Shown: one piece after another, positions 1 to 7,164 of the stretch
How the letters are laid out: the number at the start of each line of letters is the position of its first letter
Numbering within the stretch: the first letter of the stretch is position 1
From: Mycobacterium talmoniae
GTDB taxonomy: Bacteria > Actinomycetota > Actinomycetes > Mycobacteriales > Mycobacteriaceae
NCBI GenBank assembly: GCA_002967005.1
Contig: PPEA01000254.1
Location: 62,001-126,000, forward strand
Direction: 5' to 3'
Length of the DNA: 64,000 nucleotides
Program-made: the position numbers and the translations under genes
Notes under the pieces: model-generated
Told to the model about the DNA's origin: nothing
Databases searched by the model: none
Seen by the model: the letters and a program-made list of their open reading frames with translations, nothing else

Positions 1-749
1 ACCTTCGTGGTATCCAAGCCGCCGATGAACAGAACTTGCACCACGCCGACGCGTTCGGCATCGGTCAGCGGACGGCCGGCCACCGTACCGGTCGTGATGG
101 CTTCGACGATGTCTCCTGGTCGGGAACTGACGGTGCGTTCCTCGACGAATCCGACCATGAGCTGATAGAAATCCACGACCCCTGAGATGTCGCCGGTGAT
201 GAAGCGCTCGTTGCAGGCCGCGGCCTCGCGGAAGAGTCCCCCATCGTCATCTTCGAAGATCACTGATGCCAACACGTTCGTGACGAACGGGTTGCTGAAG
301 TCCTGCATGGCTTCGCACCGACCTGACCCCATCCAGGGGTCCATAGCGGCGACCGCGATATCGCGTACCCGCCCATCGTTGGCCGCAAGCCGCTTCGGAT
401 GGAAGAACGGGTTCAGCAACTGCCGGAAGTCATGCTGCAGTGGAGGGTCCGTGTCGAGAGGAGGCAGCAACACACCCCCGTTGCCGGTGATGTTGGTGTA
501 CTGCGTGGACGAGAAGGTCTCAGGATCGGTGAGGACGCGTCGAACGTCCTCGTACCGGGTCGCGATGTAATAACCACCGGTGGCCGAAGTGTGTGGCACG
601 GGGCAGTGCTGGCGCGCGTAGCCGAGTATTTCCTCCCAGCGGTCACTGTGCTCCGGCTGGAAGAAGTCGAAGTCCGGCAAGAGGCCAGCGATCTCACCTT
701 CGTCGGGCAACTGCGGATGCTCAGCCTGGCGGCTCGTGGTGTCGGTCAT
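1..749 (-). CDS. cytochrome P450, N-terminal part (runs off window)
   Basis: Haem monooxygenase that would hydroxylate a hydrophobic substrate using electrons from a ferredoxin. The 249 N-terminal residues are visible; the ExxR and haem-cysteine part lies beyond the left edge. The ATG at 749 gives MTDTTSRQAEHPQLP. The segment DTDPPLQHDFRQLLNPFF (about residues 100-117) is the conserved P450 region before the C helix, and the I-helix oxygen-activation motif GGLDTT is reached at the edge. The same style of sequence (LDSDPPLH, GGLDTT) occurs in the P450s at 19474 and 31369, so these three are probably one subfamily. A copy of the window's 17-bp operator lies 105 bp upstream. Confidence 0.93.
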   Translation of the reverse strand, partial: MTDTTSRQAEHPQLPDEGEIAGLLPDFDFFQPEHSDRWEEILGYARQHCPVPHTSATGGYYIATRYEDVRRVLTDPETFSSTQYTNITGNGGVLLPPLDTDPPLQHDFRQLLNPFFHPKRLAANDGRVRDIAVAAMDPWMGSGRCEAMQDFSNPFVTNVLASVIFEDDDGGLFREAAACNERFITGDISGVVDFYQLMVGFVEERTVSSRPGDIVEAITTGTVAGRPLTDAERVGVVQVLFIGGLDTTK

Positions 750-854
750 TGCGCGGTCCTCCCTGAGGTGCTGCATCGCCGGAGTCGCTACCGCCAACGA
801 GCTGGCTGTGGCGCATCCTTGCGTCCCGGATAACGTGGATCACATAGCGCATTA

Positions 855-871
855 ATCTAACGGCGATTGTC
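855..871. promoter_or_regulatory. 17-bp operator-like site 1
   Basis: ATCTAAC-GGC-GATTGTC; diverged right half-site. Lies upstream of the P450 starting at 749 (minus strand). The rest of 750-1003 shows no gene. Confidence 0.5.
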
Positions 872-1003
872 TATGCAGACAACCCGTGCCGGGTGCGTCG
901 TTTTGTGACCCCACAGTCGCGTCTGCGGTCCCGGCAGAATTAGTCGGTCGCGACCACTACGGTAGCGGTCAGGATCGCGTTCGAACTCGACGACATGGTC
1001 GGC

Positions 1004-1210
1004 TTACACCACCGGTTGCGGCGGCACGAACCCGACCGGGGTACGACGGGCGAACCGCCGCTGGCCGTCGACCTTGATGTATTCGTCGTCGTAGTAGCCG
1101 TGCGCGTCCAGCGGGGTGCCATTGACCGTGCCGGCGGTGCGTAGGTGGCAGGTGCCTTTCGCGCGGTTGCCGTCGAGTTCGGTGATGCGCTCATTGCTGA
1201 CGATGTGCAT
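1004..1210 (-). pseudogene. SnoaL/NTF2-like domain, C-terminal remnant
   Basis: About 68 residues beginning MHIVSNERITELDG and continuing to GYYDDEYIKVDG, QRRFARR. This is the second half of a SnoaL-like (NTF2-fold) domain of the kind found in small isomerases, cyclases and dehydratase-like proteins. The first half, normally about 60-70 residues with the helical N-terminus, is absent. It begins exactly where the LLM gene breaks off (TGATG overlap at 1210), so it looks like the downstream side of a deletion joining two genes, not a complete small protein. A start at 1210 could still be translated by coupling, but a folded product is doubtful. Confidence 0.6.
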
Positions 1211-1989
1211 CACAAGCGGGCGGCTTCGAGCTTGGCCTCGTCGGGATGGAGCAGGACGCAGACCCACAGCGCGATGCGGAACTGGTCGGGGTCGCGGCCC
1301 TTCTGCTCGACCTGCCGGCGGACCGCCCGGATCGCCTCCGCGGTTTGCTCCGGCGAGGTGAGCGCGTTGGGTGCCGCGATCGCGAGACCGTCAGCCCAGG
1401 AGGTAGCGTAGTCGAGGAGCTGCGGACCGCCGCCCAGCACCCACAGCGTCGGTCGATATTGCTTTGCACCGCCGAGGTATGCGCGCTTGAACTTCCAGCG
1501 CCGGCCGTCGAAGTCGATGGGCCCGTCGGTGTCGAGGATCTGCCGGTAGATCTGGAACAGGTCCTTCATCCGCGACATCCCCTGGTTGGTGGGACGTCCG
1601 AACGGCCCGGTCTGTTTGAGCTCTCCGCTGCCGATCTGGAAGTTCGCACGCCCTTCGGTCAAGTGCGCGAGCGTCAGCATCGACTGCACCAGCTCTGCTG
1701 GTCCACGTCGGACGCTGTCGGACGTCAGATGCAGGTTCAGCTTCGGTGCCGCCGCGTGGATATACGGCGCGACCATGAACGCGTCCATCGCCGAATCGGG
1801 GTCCCCGATCAACCCTGCGAGCGGGGTGTTCTCCGGGGTCCACAGTTGTTGTGGCGCAAAGCCGGCAAGCTGGTCGGGTATGAGCACGCCATCGACGTGG
1901 CCGCTGTCTTGCAGGGCGCAGCATTGGTCGGCGATGGCACCGGCCGGGAAGTGGCTATCGGTCCAGACACCGACACAGGTTTCGAGCAT
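1210..1989 (-). pseudogene. LLM-class flavin oxidoreductase, C-terminally truncated
   Basis: Luciferase-like (LLM) TIM-barrel oxidoreductase using F420 or FMN. ATG at 1989 gives MLETCVGVWTDSHFPAG; 259 residues against about 340-370 for the family. The barrel is recognisable (VRRGPAELVQSMLTLAHLTEGRANFQIGSGE, about residues 100-130, and LWVLGGGPQLLDYATSWADG near residue 190). The reading frame stops at KLEAARL, where the C-terminal strands should follow, and the SnoaL remnant takes over in another frame. Probably inactive. It sits 35 bp after the phosphotransferase gene and would be the last member of the TetR-LLM-SDR-phosphotransferase run. Confidence 0.7.
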
Positions 1990-2023
1990 GAGCGGATTCC
2001 TCCTCCGTCTTGCGGGAGCGTGG

Positions 2024-3076
2024 TCAGGCTTCGGTGTGCGCGGCGAATGCGTCAAGCTCGGCGACGTGCGCCAGCGCGCGCATGACATTCTTCGGGCCGA
2101 CACCGCGGGTGTCGTTGGTCTTCAGCGCGCCGATCAATGCCAGGCCTTGTCCGAGGGGCCAGATGAGGTTCTGGCGGTAGTGCAACAGCAGCTCGTCGAA
2201 GCTGTAGCCCTCGACCCCTCCCTGCACAAGTCCGTCGTGATAGCGGCGGAGCAGCCGTTCCCAGTTGGTCGACAGGTCATCGGGTTCCATACTGCCGCCG
2301 AGCAGGTTGGCAACATCCATGCTGGCGCGCGCGGTGGCAAGCGTCTGCCAGTCGACCACCACCGGCCGGCCATCGTGGCGGAAAAAGATGTTGTCCAACC
2401 GGCAGTCGTTGTGGACCAGCGTGTGTGGGCCGTCGCCGAGCCTCGCGATCAACTTCTCCCAGCGGGCCGGGTCGGTCGGAATCTGGCCGCGCTGGCCAGA
2501 CGACGCGTAGGCGTCGAGTGCACCGACGCCGCTGACCATAAGCTGCGCCGTCATCTGACGGAACATGCCCTCGCAGGGGTTGGTCAGCCAGGGGGTCTGC
2601 AACGTGGGCGACTGCCAGTACGCGGCGTGCAGCGCGGCGAGCGCATCCAGGCACTGCTCGGCGTCGGAGACGCTCAGCCCGGCCGCCTGGTCACCGAGCC
2701 GCAGTCCGGCCAGATCCTCGAGCAGCAGCGGTGTCTGGTGGCCATCGCCGGTGTGGAAGACCGCAGCGGTGTCGACCGGCAGATCGCCGGCGAGCCCACG
2801 GTAGAAGCGCACCTCGCGATCGAACAGGCCCATCGCCGCGTCGATCTGGCGGCGCAGGTCGTCTTGGCCGCGGAGCTTGCCGACAAGTGACGCCGGTCCA
2901 GGCTCACCGTCGGCGTACTCGAGCCGCAGGCGCGCCATTTCGGTGGTCGCGCCGCTGGAGGCCAATGGCTCGGGCGTCACCGCGGTGACCCTCGCGCCGG
3001 TGTGGCCGCCCTCGCGCAGTACCCGGTCCACCCAGCTCGCGTCGAGCCGGGTAAAGCGTGAGTCGACGGGACTCAT
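2024..3076 (-). CDS. phosphotransferase family protein (APH/choline-kinase fold)
   Basis: 350-residue kinase-fold protein. The catalytic loop LVHNDCRLDNIFF (about residue 215) supplies the catalytic Asp and Asn, and VVVDWQTL (about residue 236) is the metal-binding Asp motif. PLLLEDLAG (about residue 115) is the hinge. The N-lobe lysine is probably in SLVGKLRG. Such mycobacterial proteins are usually annotated as aminoglycoside phosphotransferases but commonly sit in lipid or sterol catabolic loci; the substrate is unknown and a hydroxylated terpenoid or steroid is only a guess. It lies 73 bp after the SDR in the same transcription unit. A paralogue is at 61477-62547. Confidence 0.88.
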   Translation of the reverse strand: MSPVDSRFTRLDASWVDRVLREGGHTGARVTAVTPEPLASSGATTEMARLRLEYADGEPGPASLVGKLRGQDDLRRQIDAAMGLFDREVRFYRGLAGDLPVDTAAVFHTGDGHQTPLLLEDLAGLRLGDQAAGLSVSDAEQCLDALAALHAAYWQSPTLQTPWLTNPCEGMFRQMTAQLMVSGVGALDAYASSGQRGQIPTDPARWEKLIARLGDGPHTLVHNDCRLDNIFFRHDGRPVVVDWQTLATARASMDVANLLGGSMEPDDLSTNWERLLRRYHDGLVQGGVEGYSFDELLLHYRQNLIWPLGQGLALIGALKTNDTRGVGPKNVMRALAHVAELDAFAAHTEA

Positions 3077-3149
3077 CGCGTCAGCTGCCCAGGAACGGGG
3101 GCAATGATCACGTCGTAGGTTCCACCCTCGAGGGTCTCGTTCCTCATCG

Positions 3150-3925
3150 TCATGCCGCCGTGTATCCGCCGTCTACGGCCAACGCCGCACCGGTCAGGAA
3201 GGACGACTCGTCGCTGGCCAGGAACACCGCCATCGTCGCGATCTCGCCGGGACTGCCCAGTCGGCCGAGCGGGGTCATCGCTTCGGCGTTGGCGATCAGC
3301 CCTTGGGCCGTTTCCGGGTCACGGTGCTGAATCGACTCCAGAAGCGCAGTGCGCACGACGCCGGGGCAGATCGCGTTGCTGCGGATGCCTTGCGTCCCGT
3401 ATTCAATGGCCACCGACCGTGTCAGGGCGAGCACGGCCGCCTTGCTCGCGCAGTAGGCCGCCAGGAACGGAAACGACACCTGCCCGCCGACCGATGCGGT
3501 GTTGATCACCGACCCACCGCCACGTTCGAGCATGGCGGGGATCGCGTGCCGCAGCCCATGGAACACGCCGCGAGTGTTGACGGCGAGGACTCGCTCGAAG
3601 TTCTCCAGCGAGCAGTCCGCGGTCGGCACGATGTCGCCGTCCACCCCGGCGTTGTTGCACAAGACGTCGACGCCGCCGAAGGCATCACGGGCCGCGGTGA
3701 TCATCGCGGCAACCGAGTCGTCGTCGCTGACGTCGACGTGGACGGCGATCGCGCCGTGGCCGAGTTCGCGGGCGACGTCGTTCTGTTGTCCGCTGATGTC
3801 ACGACCACGCGTGCGCCTTGCGCGCGCATGGCCGCGGCCATCGCGGCGCCGATCCCGCTGCCCGCGCCGGTGATCACCGTCACCTTGCCGAGCAACCGGT
3901 CACCGACGGGTGTCATTGCACTCAT
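3150..3925 (-). pseudogene. SDR-family oxidoreductase, frameshifted
   Basis: NAD(P)-dependent short-chain dehydrogenase of about 258 residues if the frame is restored. The N-part (ATG at 3925) holds the cofactor motif TGAGSGIG. The C-part holds NNAG, the active-site Tyr in AAYCASKAA, and the usual end FLASDESSFLTGAALAVDGG. The two parts are in different frames; the break is near 3796-3802, where ISGQQNDVAREL is read only after adding one base. Apart from that the protein looks intact, so a sequencing indel is as likely as real inactivation. The start overlaps the stop of the LLM gene by ATGA, implying coupled translation. Confidence 0.82.
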
Positions 3926-5034
3926 GCTTTCCGTCCTCGGTTTCTCCAGGCCTCGGCCAGCGCGGCGTTCTGCGCGGGCGTCGAGCCGTATGTGACGATC
4001 TCGTCGGCACCGGCATCGCGGTAGACGCGCAACCGGTCGACGCAGTGCGCGACCGACCCGATCGCGCACGACTCCTCCATCCAGGTGTCCGGCACGGCCC
4101 GGGCCGGCTCTTTCATCTGCGCGCGGTGGAAGACCGAGTCGGCAATCGAGTCGTGGCCCTGCAGTACGTCCTGCGACCGGATCCGCTCAAGCGTCCCGAG
4201 GTCCCAACCGTTCATGTCGCACAACGTGTCACCCCAGCCGGGCGCCTGGAGGTAGGTAAGCGTCCGCGCGTGGCAGATCTGCCGCGTCTCGGTGTCATCG
4301 AGCTCGGGCGCGGTGATCACGCACTGCGCGACCCGCAGGGTTGCAGGGTCGCGACCCACTGCCGCACACGCCTCGCGGAGGCGTGCCACGGCATCGCGGG
4401 TCGCGTCCGGCGTCAGGTTGGGGATCAGCAAGACGCCGTCCATGACCCGCGCGGCAGCCATCGCGCCGCGCGGCAGCCCGAACGTCCCGAACCACACCTG
4501 TGGATCGGGTCCATCGTGCCGGTCGTCCATCTTCAGGCGGGTAAACGACCCGGCGGGACCGTCGTAGTCGACCTGCTCCCCCGCCCACAGTCGCCGCACG
4601 ATGCGCACGTAATCCTCCAGTGCGCCAAAGCCGTTCCGATGCTCGTACCCGGCACCGCCACCGCCACCGCGGCCGAGGCCAAGGACGAACCGCGGCCCGT
4701 ACGCCGCCTGCATCGTCGACGCAAACGCCGCAGCATGCATCGGATGCCGCGCGAATGCTGGCACCACACCGGTGCCGAGCTCAACGCGCGACGTCAGTGC
4801 GCCGACGCCGCCAAGGATGGCGCCGGCCTCCTTCAAATTCCACCGCTCCGAGAGGAAAATGCGCCGGAAGCCGAGCCGCTCGGCCTCCGCGCCGTCGGCG
4901 ACGCCCTGCCGAGGCGAGCGCTCATCGGTCTCATAGCGGCCTTGTGGGGACGCTTTCACACGACCCGCGATCACGAACGCGCTGAGATCCTCGATCACCT
5001 CGTCCCGTTCGGTAACGGGCCACAGCTCAGTCAT
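3922..5034 (-). CDS. LLM-class (probably F420-dependent) oxidoreductase
   Basis: 370-residue luciferase-like oxidoreductase. Features include RIFLSERWNLKEAG (about residue 57), RVELGTGVVPAFARHPMHAA (about residue 85), and GLGRGGGGGAGYEH (about residue 120), the loop that contacts the flavin phosphate in this superfamily. The C-terminal part GSVAHCVDRLRVYRDAGADE is typical of F420-dependent members. Use of F420 rather than FMN is inferred from family resemblance. It overlaps the TetR gene by 4 bp upstream and the SDR gene by 4 bp downstream, so the three are one transcription unit. Confidence 0.9.
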   Translation of the reverse strand: MTELWPVTERDEVIEDLSAFVIAGRVKASPQGRYETDERSPRQGVADGAEAERLGFRRIFLSERWNLKEAGAILGGVGALTSRVELGTGVVPAFARHPMHAAAFASTMQAAYGPRFVLGLGRGGGGGAGYEHRNGFGALEDYVRIVRRLWAGEQVDYDGPAGSFTRLKMDDRHDGPDPQVWFGTFGLPRGAMAAARVMDGVLLIPNLTPDATRDAVARLREACAAVGRDPATLRVAQCVITAPELDDTETRQICHARTLTYLQAPGWGDTLCDMNGWDLGTLERIRSQDVLQGHDSIADSVFHRAQMKEPARAVPDTWMEESCAIGSVAHCVDRLRVYRDAGADEIVTYGSTPAQNAALAEAWRNRGRKA

Positions 5035-5705
5035 CGGCGCGACTCCTTCCCCAGGGTTGCGACCCCGGCCAGCACCACACGCAGCGCCGACTCGAAATCC
5101 CGATCCGACAGCCCACCTGTGTACATCGCGGCGATCTCGTGGAAGTGCTCGAACTCCTCACGCGGAAGCGCACCGATGCGACGGCGACGTCCGCCGTCGC
5201 GATCCCGGTCCGCGTGCTCGGTCGCGCGCCGGTAGGAGAACCCCGCGGTGAAGAATGTCAGCGCGTACCACGCACTGACTGCCTGCTCCGAGTCCAGCCC
5301 AGCCTCGCGTAGTGCGCCAAGCACCATCTCCACCCCGCGAAATGCCGACGTCGAGTTGAGGTGCTGTCGTGTGGAAATCTCCGCCAATTCGGGGTGGCGC
5401 TGGAAGAGCTGCTCGACGTTGACGAAGTACTCAATGATCCGGGTGTCCCATGCGGCCTCGCGATCCGGCAGCTCGATCTCTGCGACCAGTTGATCGGCCA
5501 GCACGCTCAGCAGCTCCTCCTTGGTCGCGAAGTACCGGTACAGCGACATCGCCGCGCAGCCCAGCCGGTCGCCCAGCTTGCGCATGCTTAACCCACGGAA
5601 CCCCTCGGCCGCGATCAGGTCCGATGCCGCGTCCACGATCCGCTCGTGAGTCAGTCCCGTGGCGGTCGTGTCCGGCGATTCGGCCACGGGTACGTGCTCC
5701 TGCAC
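5031..5705 (-). CDS. TetR-family transcriptional regulator
   Basis: 224 residues. The N-terminal HTH is clear: HERIVDAASDLIAAEGF, LSMRKLGDRLGCAAMSLYRYF (about residues 20-60). The C-terminal ligand domain (TetR_C type) has no recognisable effector signature. It is the first gene of a minus-strand operon with the LLM and SDR genes and overlaps the LLM start by 4 bp. A 7-bp inverted repeat (5714-5738) sits 8 bp before its start, so autorepression is likely. This site differs in sequence from the window-wide 17-bp operator, so this TetR probably controls only the local operon. Confidence 0.92.
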   Translation of the reverse strand: MQEHVPVAESPDTTATGLTHERIVDAASDLIAAEGFRGLSMRKLGDRLGCAAMSLYRYFATKEELLSVLADQLVAEIELPDREAAWDTRIIEYFVNVEQLFQRHPELAEISTRQHLNSTSAFRGVEMVLGALREAGLDSEQAVSAWYALTFFTAGFSYRRATEHADRDRDGGRRRRIGALPREEFEHFHEIAAMYTGGLSDRDFESALRVVLAGVATLGKESRR

Positions 5706-5713
5706 GCCGGTAA

Positions 5714-5738
5714 ACTTACGGGTAGCTTACGCGTAAGT
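5714..5738. promoter_or_regulatory. TetR operator candidate
   Basis: ACTTACG (5714-5720) and CGTAAGT (5732-5738) form a perfect 7-bp inverted repeat with an 11-bp spacer. The spacer contains a further CTTACG, giving the perfect 12-mer palindrome CTTACGCGTAAG at 5726-5737. Two overlapping half-site pairs immediately before a tetR start suggest a site for two TetR dimers. Confidence 0.65.
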
Positions 5739-5740
5739 CA

Positions 5741-5774
5741 ACGCTACGGCTGGGACAGAAGCACCACCTGAAAG
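5741..5774 (+). repeat. relic copy of the 3' end of the OYE reductase gene
   Basis: By hand alignment about 29 of 34 bases match 9146-9179, the end of the reductase gene at 7161-9176, including its stop codon. It encodes nothing here. It sits directly beside the dehydrogenase-E1 relic. Confidence 0.55.
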
Positions 5775-5784
5775 CCGCGCCCTG

Positions 5785-5863
5785 ATCGGGCCGAAATAAC
5801 CCAGCTTCACCCGGCCGCCGAGATTGGTCGTCGAACTAACATCCTGGCTCACGTCACGACGCG
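5785..5863 (-). pseudogene. relic of pyruvate-dehydrogenase-E1-like gene
   Basis: On the minus strand this reads DVSSTTNLGGRVKLGYFGP, matching DVSSTTNLGGWLNKVGVWS in the E1-like gene at 43504-45823 (bases about 44450-44530). Base similarity is high over about 45 bp (5818-5863) and weaker before it, with small indels. There is no start or remaining gene around it, so it is a short relic of a duplicated or formerly longer gene. It lies in the leader of the P450 at 5947. Confidence 0.6.
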
Positions 5864-5904
5864 CCGTCGGATGCCGAACGAACGATTTTCCCTTGACTCC
5901 GCTC

Positions 5905-5921
5905 GCCAAACACCGTTTGAT
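5905..5921. promoter_or_regulatory. 17-bp operator-like site 2
   Basis: GCCAAAC-ACC-GTTTGAT, 25 bp before the P450 start at 5947. CAAAC and GTTTG are perfectly inverted. The shine-dalgarno AAGGAG follows at 5935. Confidence 0.7.
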
Positions 5922-5946
5922 TATAGCCAGGCTTAAGGAGAAATTG

Positions 5947-7164
5947 ATGACAGCTAACGCCCCGAGGACCGTGCGCTGTCCGGCGATCGACTACGACTTC
6001 GCCGACCCCGTCGTCAAATCACGCCTGCACGAAGCCCTTGCGGACATTCGTCAGCGATGCCCGATCGGGTGGAGTGAGCAATACGGTGGTTTCTGGCTGC
6101 TCGCCACCTACGAAGGTGTCCTCGACGCGGCGCGTGATCATCAGCGCTACACCACAACCGGGGGCATCATGATCCCCCCGACAGGTGCATCGATGCCGGT
6201 CATCCCGGCCGAACTCGACCCGCCAGAGCACACGCCATACCGCAAACTGATAATGCCGTTCTTCACCAAGCCTGCGATCGCTGCCTTAGAGTCACGGCTT
6301 CGCGGCATCGTGCGGGAGTGTATCGCGGCGTTCTCGGCCGATGGGCATGCCGATCTGGTGCGTTCGGTGGCCGAGATCGTGCCGCCGCTTGCCATCGGCG
6401 CCGCCCTCGGTCTCCAGCCCGAGGAATGCACGGGCGTGCGCGAGCTCACCGGCAATTTCCTCTCGTCGGCGAAGGCTGGCATCGAGGCCAAGATGGCGGC
6501 CGCCAAGGAGCTGGAGTCATGGCTTGAAGAACTGATCAACAATCGGCGTACCCATCCACGCGACGACACGTTGAGCAAACTCGTGAACGCCCGCATCAAC
6601 AACGAAGAGATCCTGCCGGCGACCGCGCTGGGCATGGTGCAACTGGTGGTGGTGGCTGGACACGAGACCACTGTGCACGGCATCGGCAGCATGTTGTTTC
6701 GTCTCGCCACTGAGCCCGGCCTGAAGGACCGTCTACTGGCCGATCCCACCATGATGAGCGCCACGGTGCACGAGTCGCTGCGCATCGACCCGCCGATCAT
6801 CCATATGGCCCGCACCGCCGTCAATGACCACGCTCGATCTGGTGCACAGTTACGCCGTGGCGATAAAGTGATGCTCAACTTCGGTGCCGCCAACCGCGAC
6901 CCGGCGAAATTCCCCGACCCGTTCACCTTCGATATCGATCGCCCGTCGAACCAGCACCTGACCTTTGGTTCCGGGTATCACCGGTGCCTTGGCGAGTATC
7001 TCGCGGTGACCGAGATGTTGATCGTGCTCGAGGAGATTCTCGCCACCATCCCGGACTACACCCTCTCCGGCGAGGGCGGCCCCACGGCTGTCGAATGGGG
7101 CGGGGGCGGCAACACCCGTGGGCCCGCGAAGCTCGAGGTGATGTTCACTCCGGTCCCCCGATGA
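5947..7164 (+). CDS. cytochrome P450
   Basis: 405-residue class I bacterial P450. I-helix AGHETT (about residue 238), K-helix ESLR (about 276) and haem-binding FGSGYHRCLG with the axial Cys near 346 are all present, so it should be active. Start ATG 5947 is chosen for the AAGGAG ribosome site 6 bp upstream; a longer frame back to 5824 would run through a gene relic. It ends in an ATGA overlap with the OYE-type reductase, so the two are co-transcribed. It resembles the P450 at 27763 (both have GIMIPP near residue 75 and the pattern NQHLTFGSG or NQHVSFGWG), suggesting a second P450 subfamily. Substrate unknown. Confidence 0.95.
   Translation: MTANAPRTVRCPAIDYDFADPVVKSRLHEALADIRQRCPIGWSEQYGGFWLLATYEGVLDAARDHQRYTTTGGIMIPPTGASMPVIPAELDPPEHTPYRKLIMPFFTKPAIAALESRLRGIVRECIAAFSADGHADLVRSVAEIVPPLAIGAALGLQPEECTGVRELTGNFLSSAKAGIEAKMAAAKELESWLEELINNRRTHPRDDTLSKLVNARINNEEILPATALGMVQLVVVAGHETTVHGIGSMLFRLATEPGLKDRLLADPTMMSATVHESLRIDPPIIHMARTAVNDHARSGAQLRRGDKVMLNFGAANRDPAKFPDPFTFDIDRPSNQHLTFGSGYHRCLGEYLAVTEMLIVLEEILATIPDYTLSGEGGPTAVEWGGGGNTRGPAKLEVMFTPVPR

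Noticed and set aside
1246-2890. Long open frames on the plus strand opposite the LLM and phosphotransferase genes
   Set aside because: No domain motifs; they mirror the GC-rich codon pattern of the clear genes on the minus strand.
2024-3076. Aminoglycoside-resistance gene
   Set aside because: The kinase fold is shared by many sugar, choline and steroid kinases; the catabolic setting and the paralogue at 61477 speak against resistance.
3910-5235. 441-codon open frame on the plus strand
   Set aside because: Lies entirely opposite the LLM and TetR genes, Arg/His/Pro-rich, without recognisable motifs.
6984-7160. Upstream extension of the OYE-type reductase
   Set aside because: It overlaps the P450 C-terminus; the ATGA start at 7161 matches the domain start.
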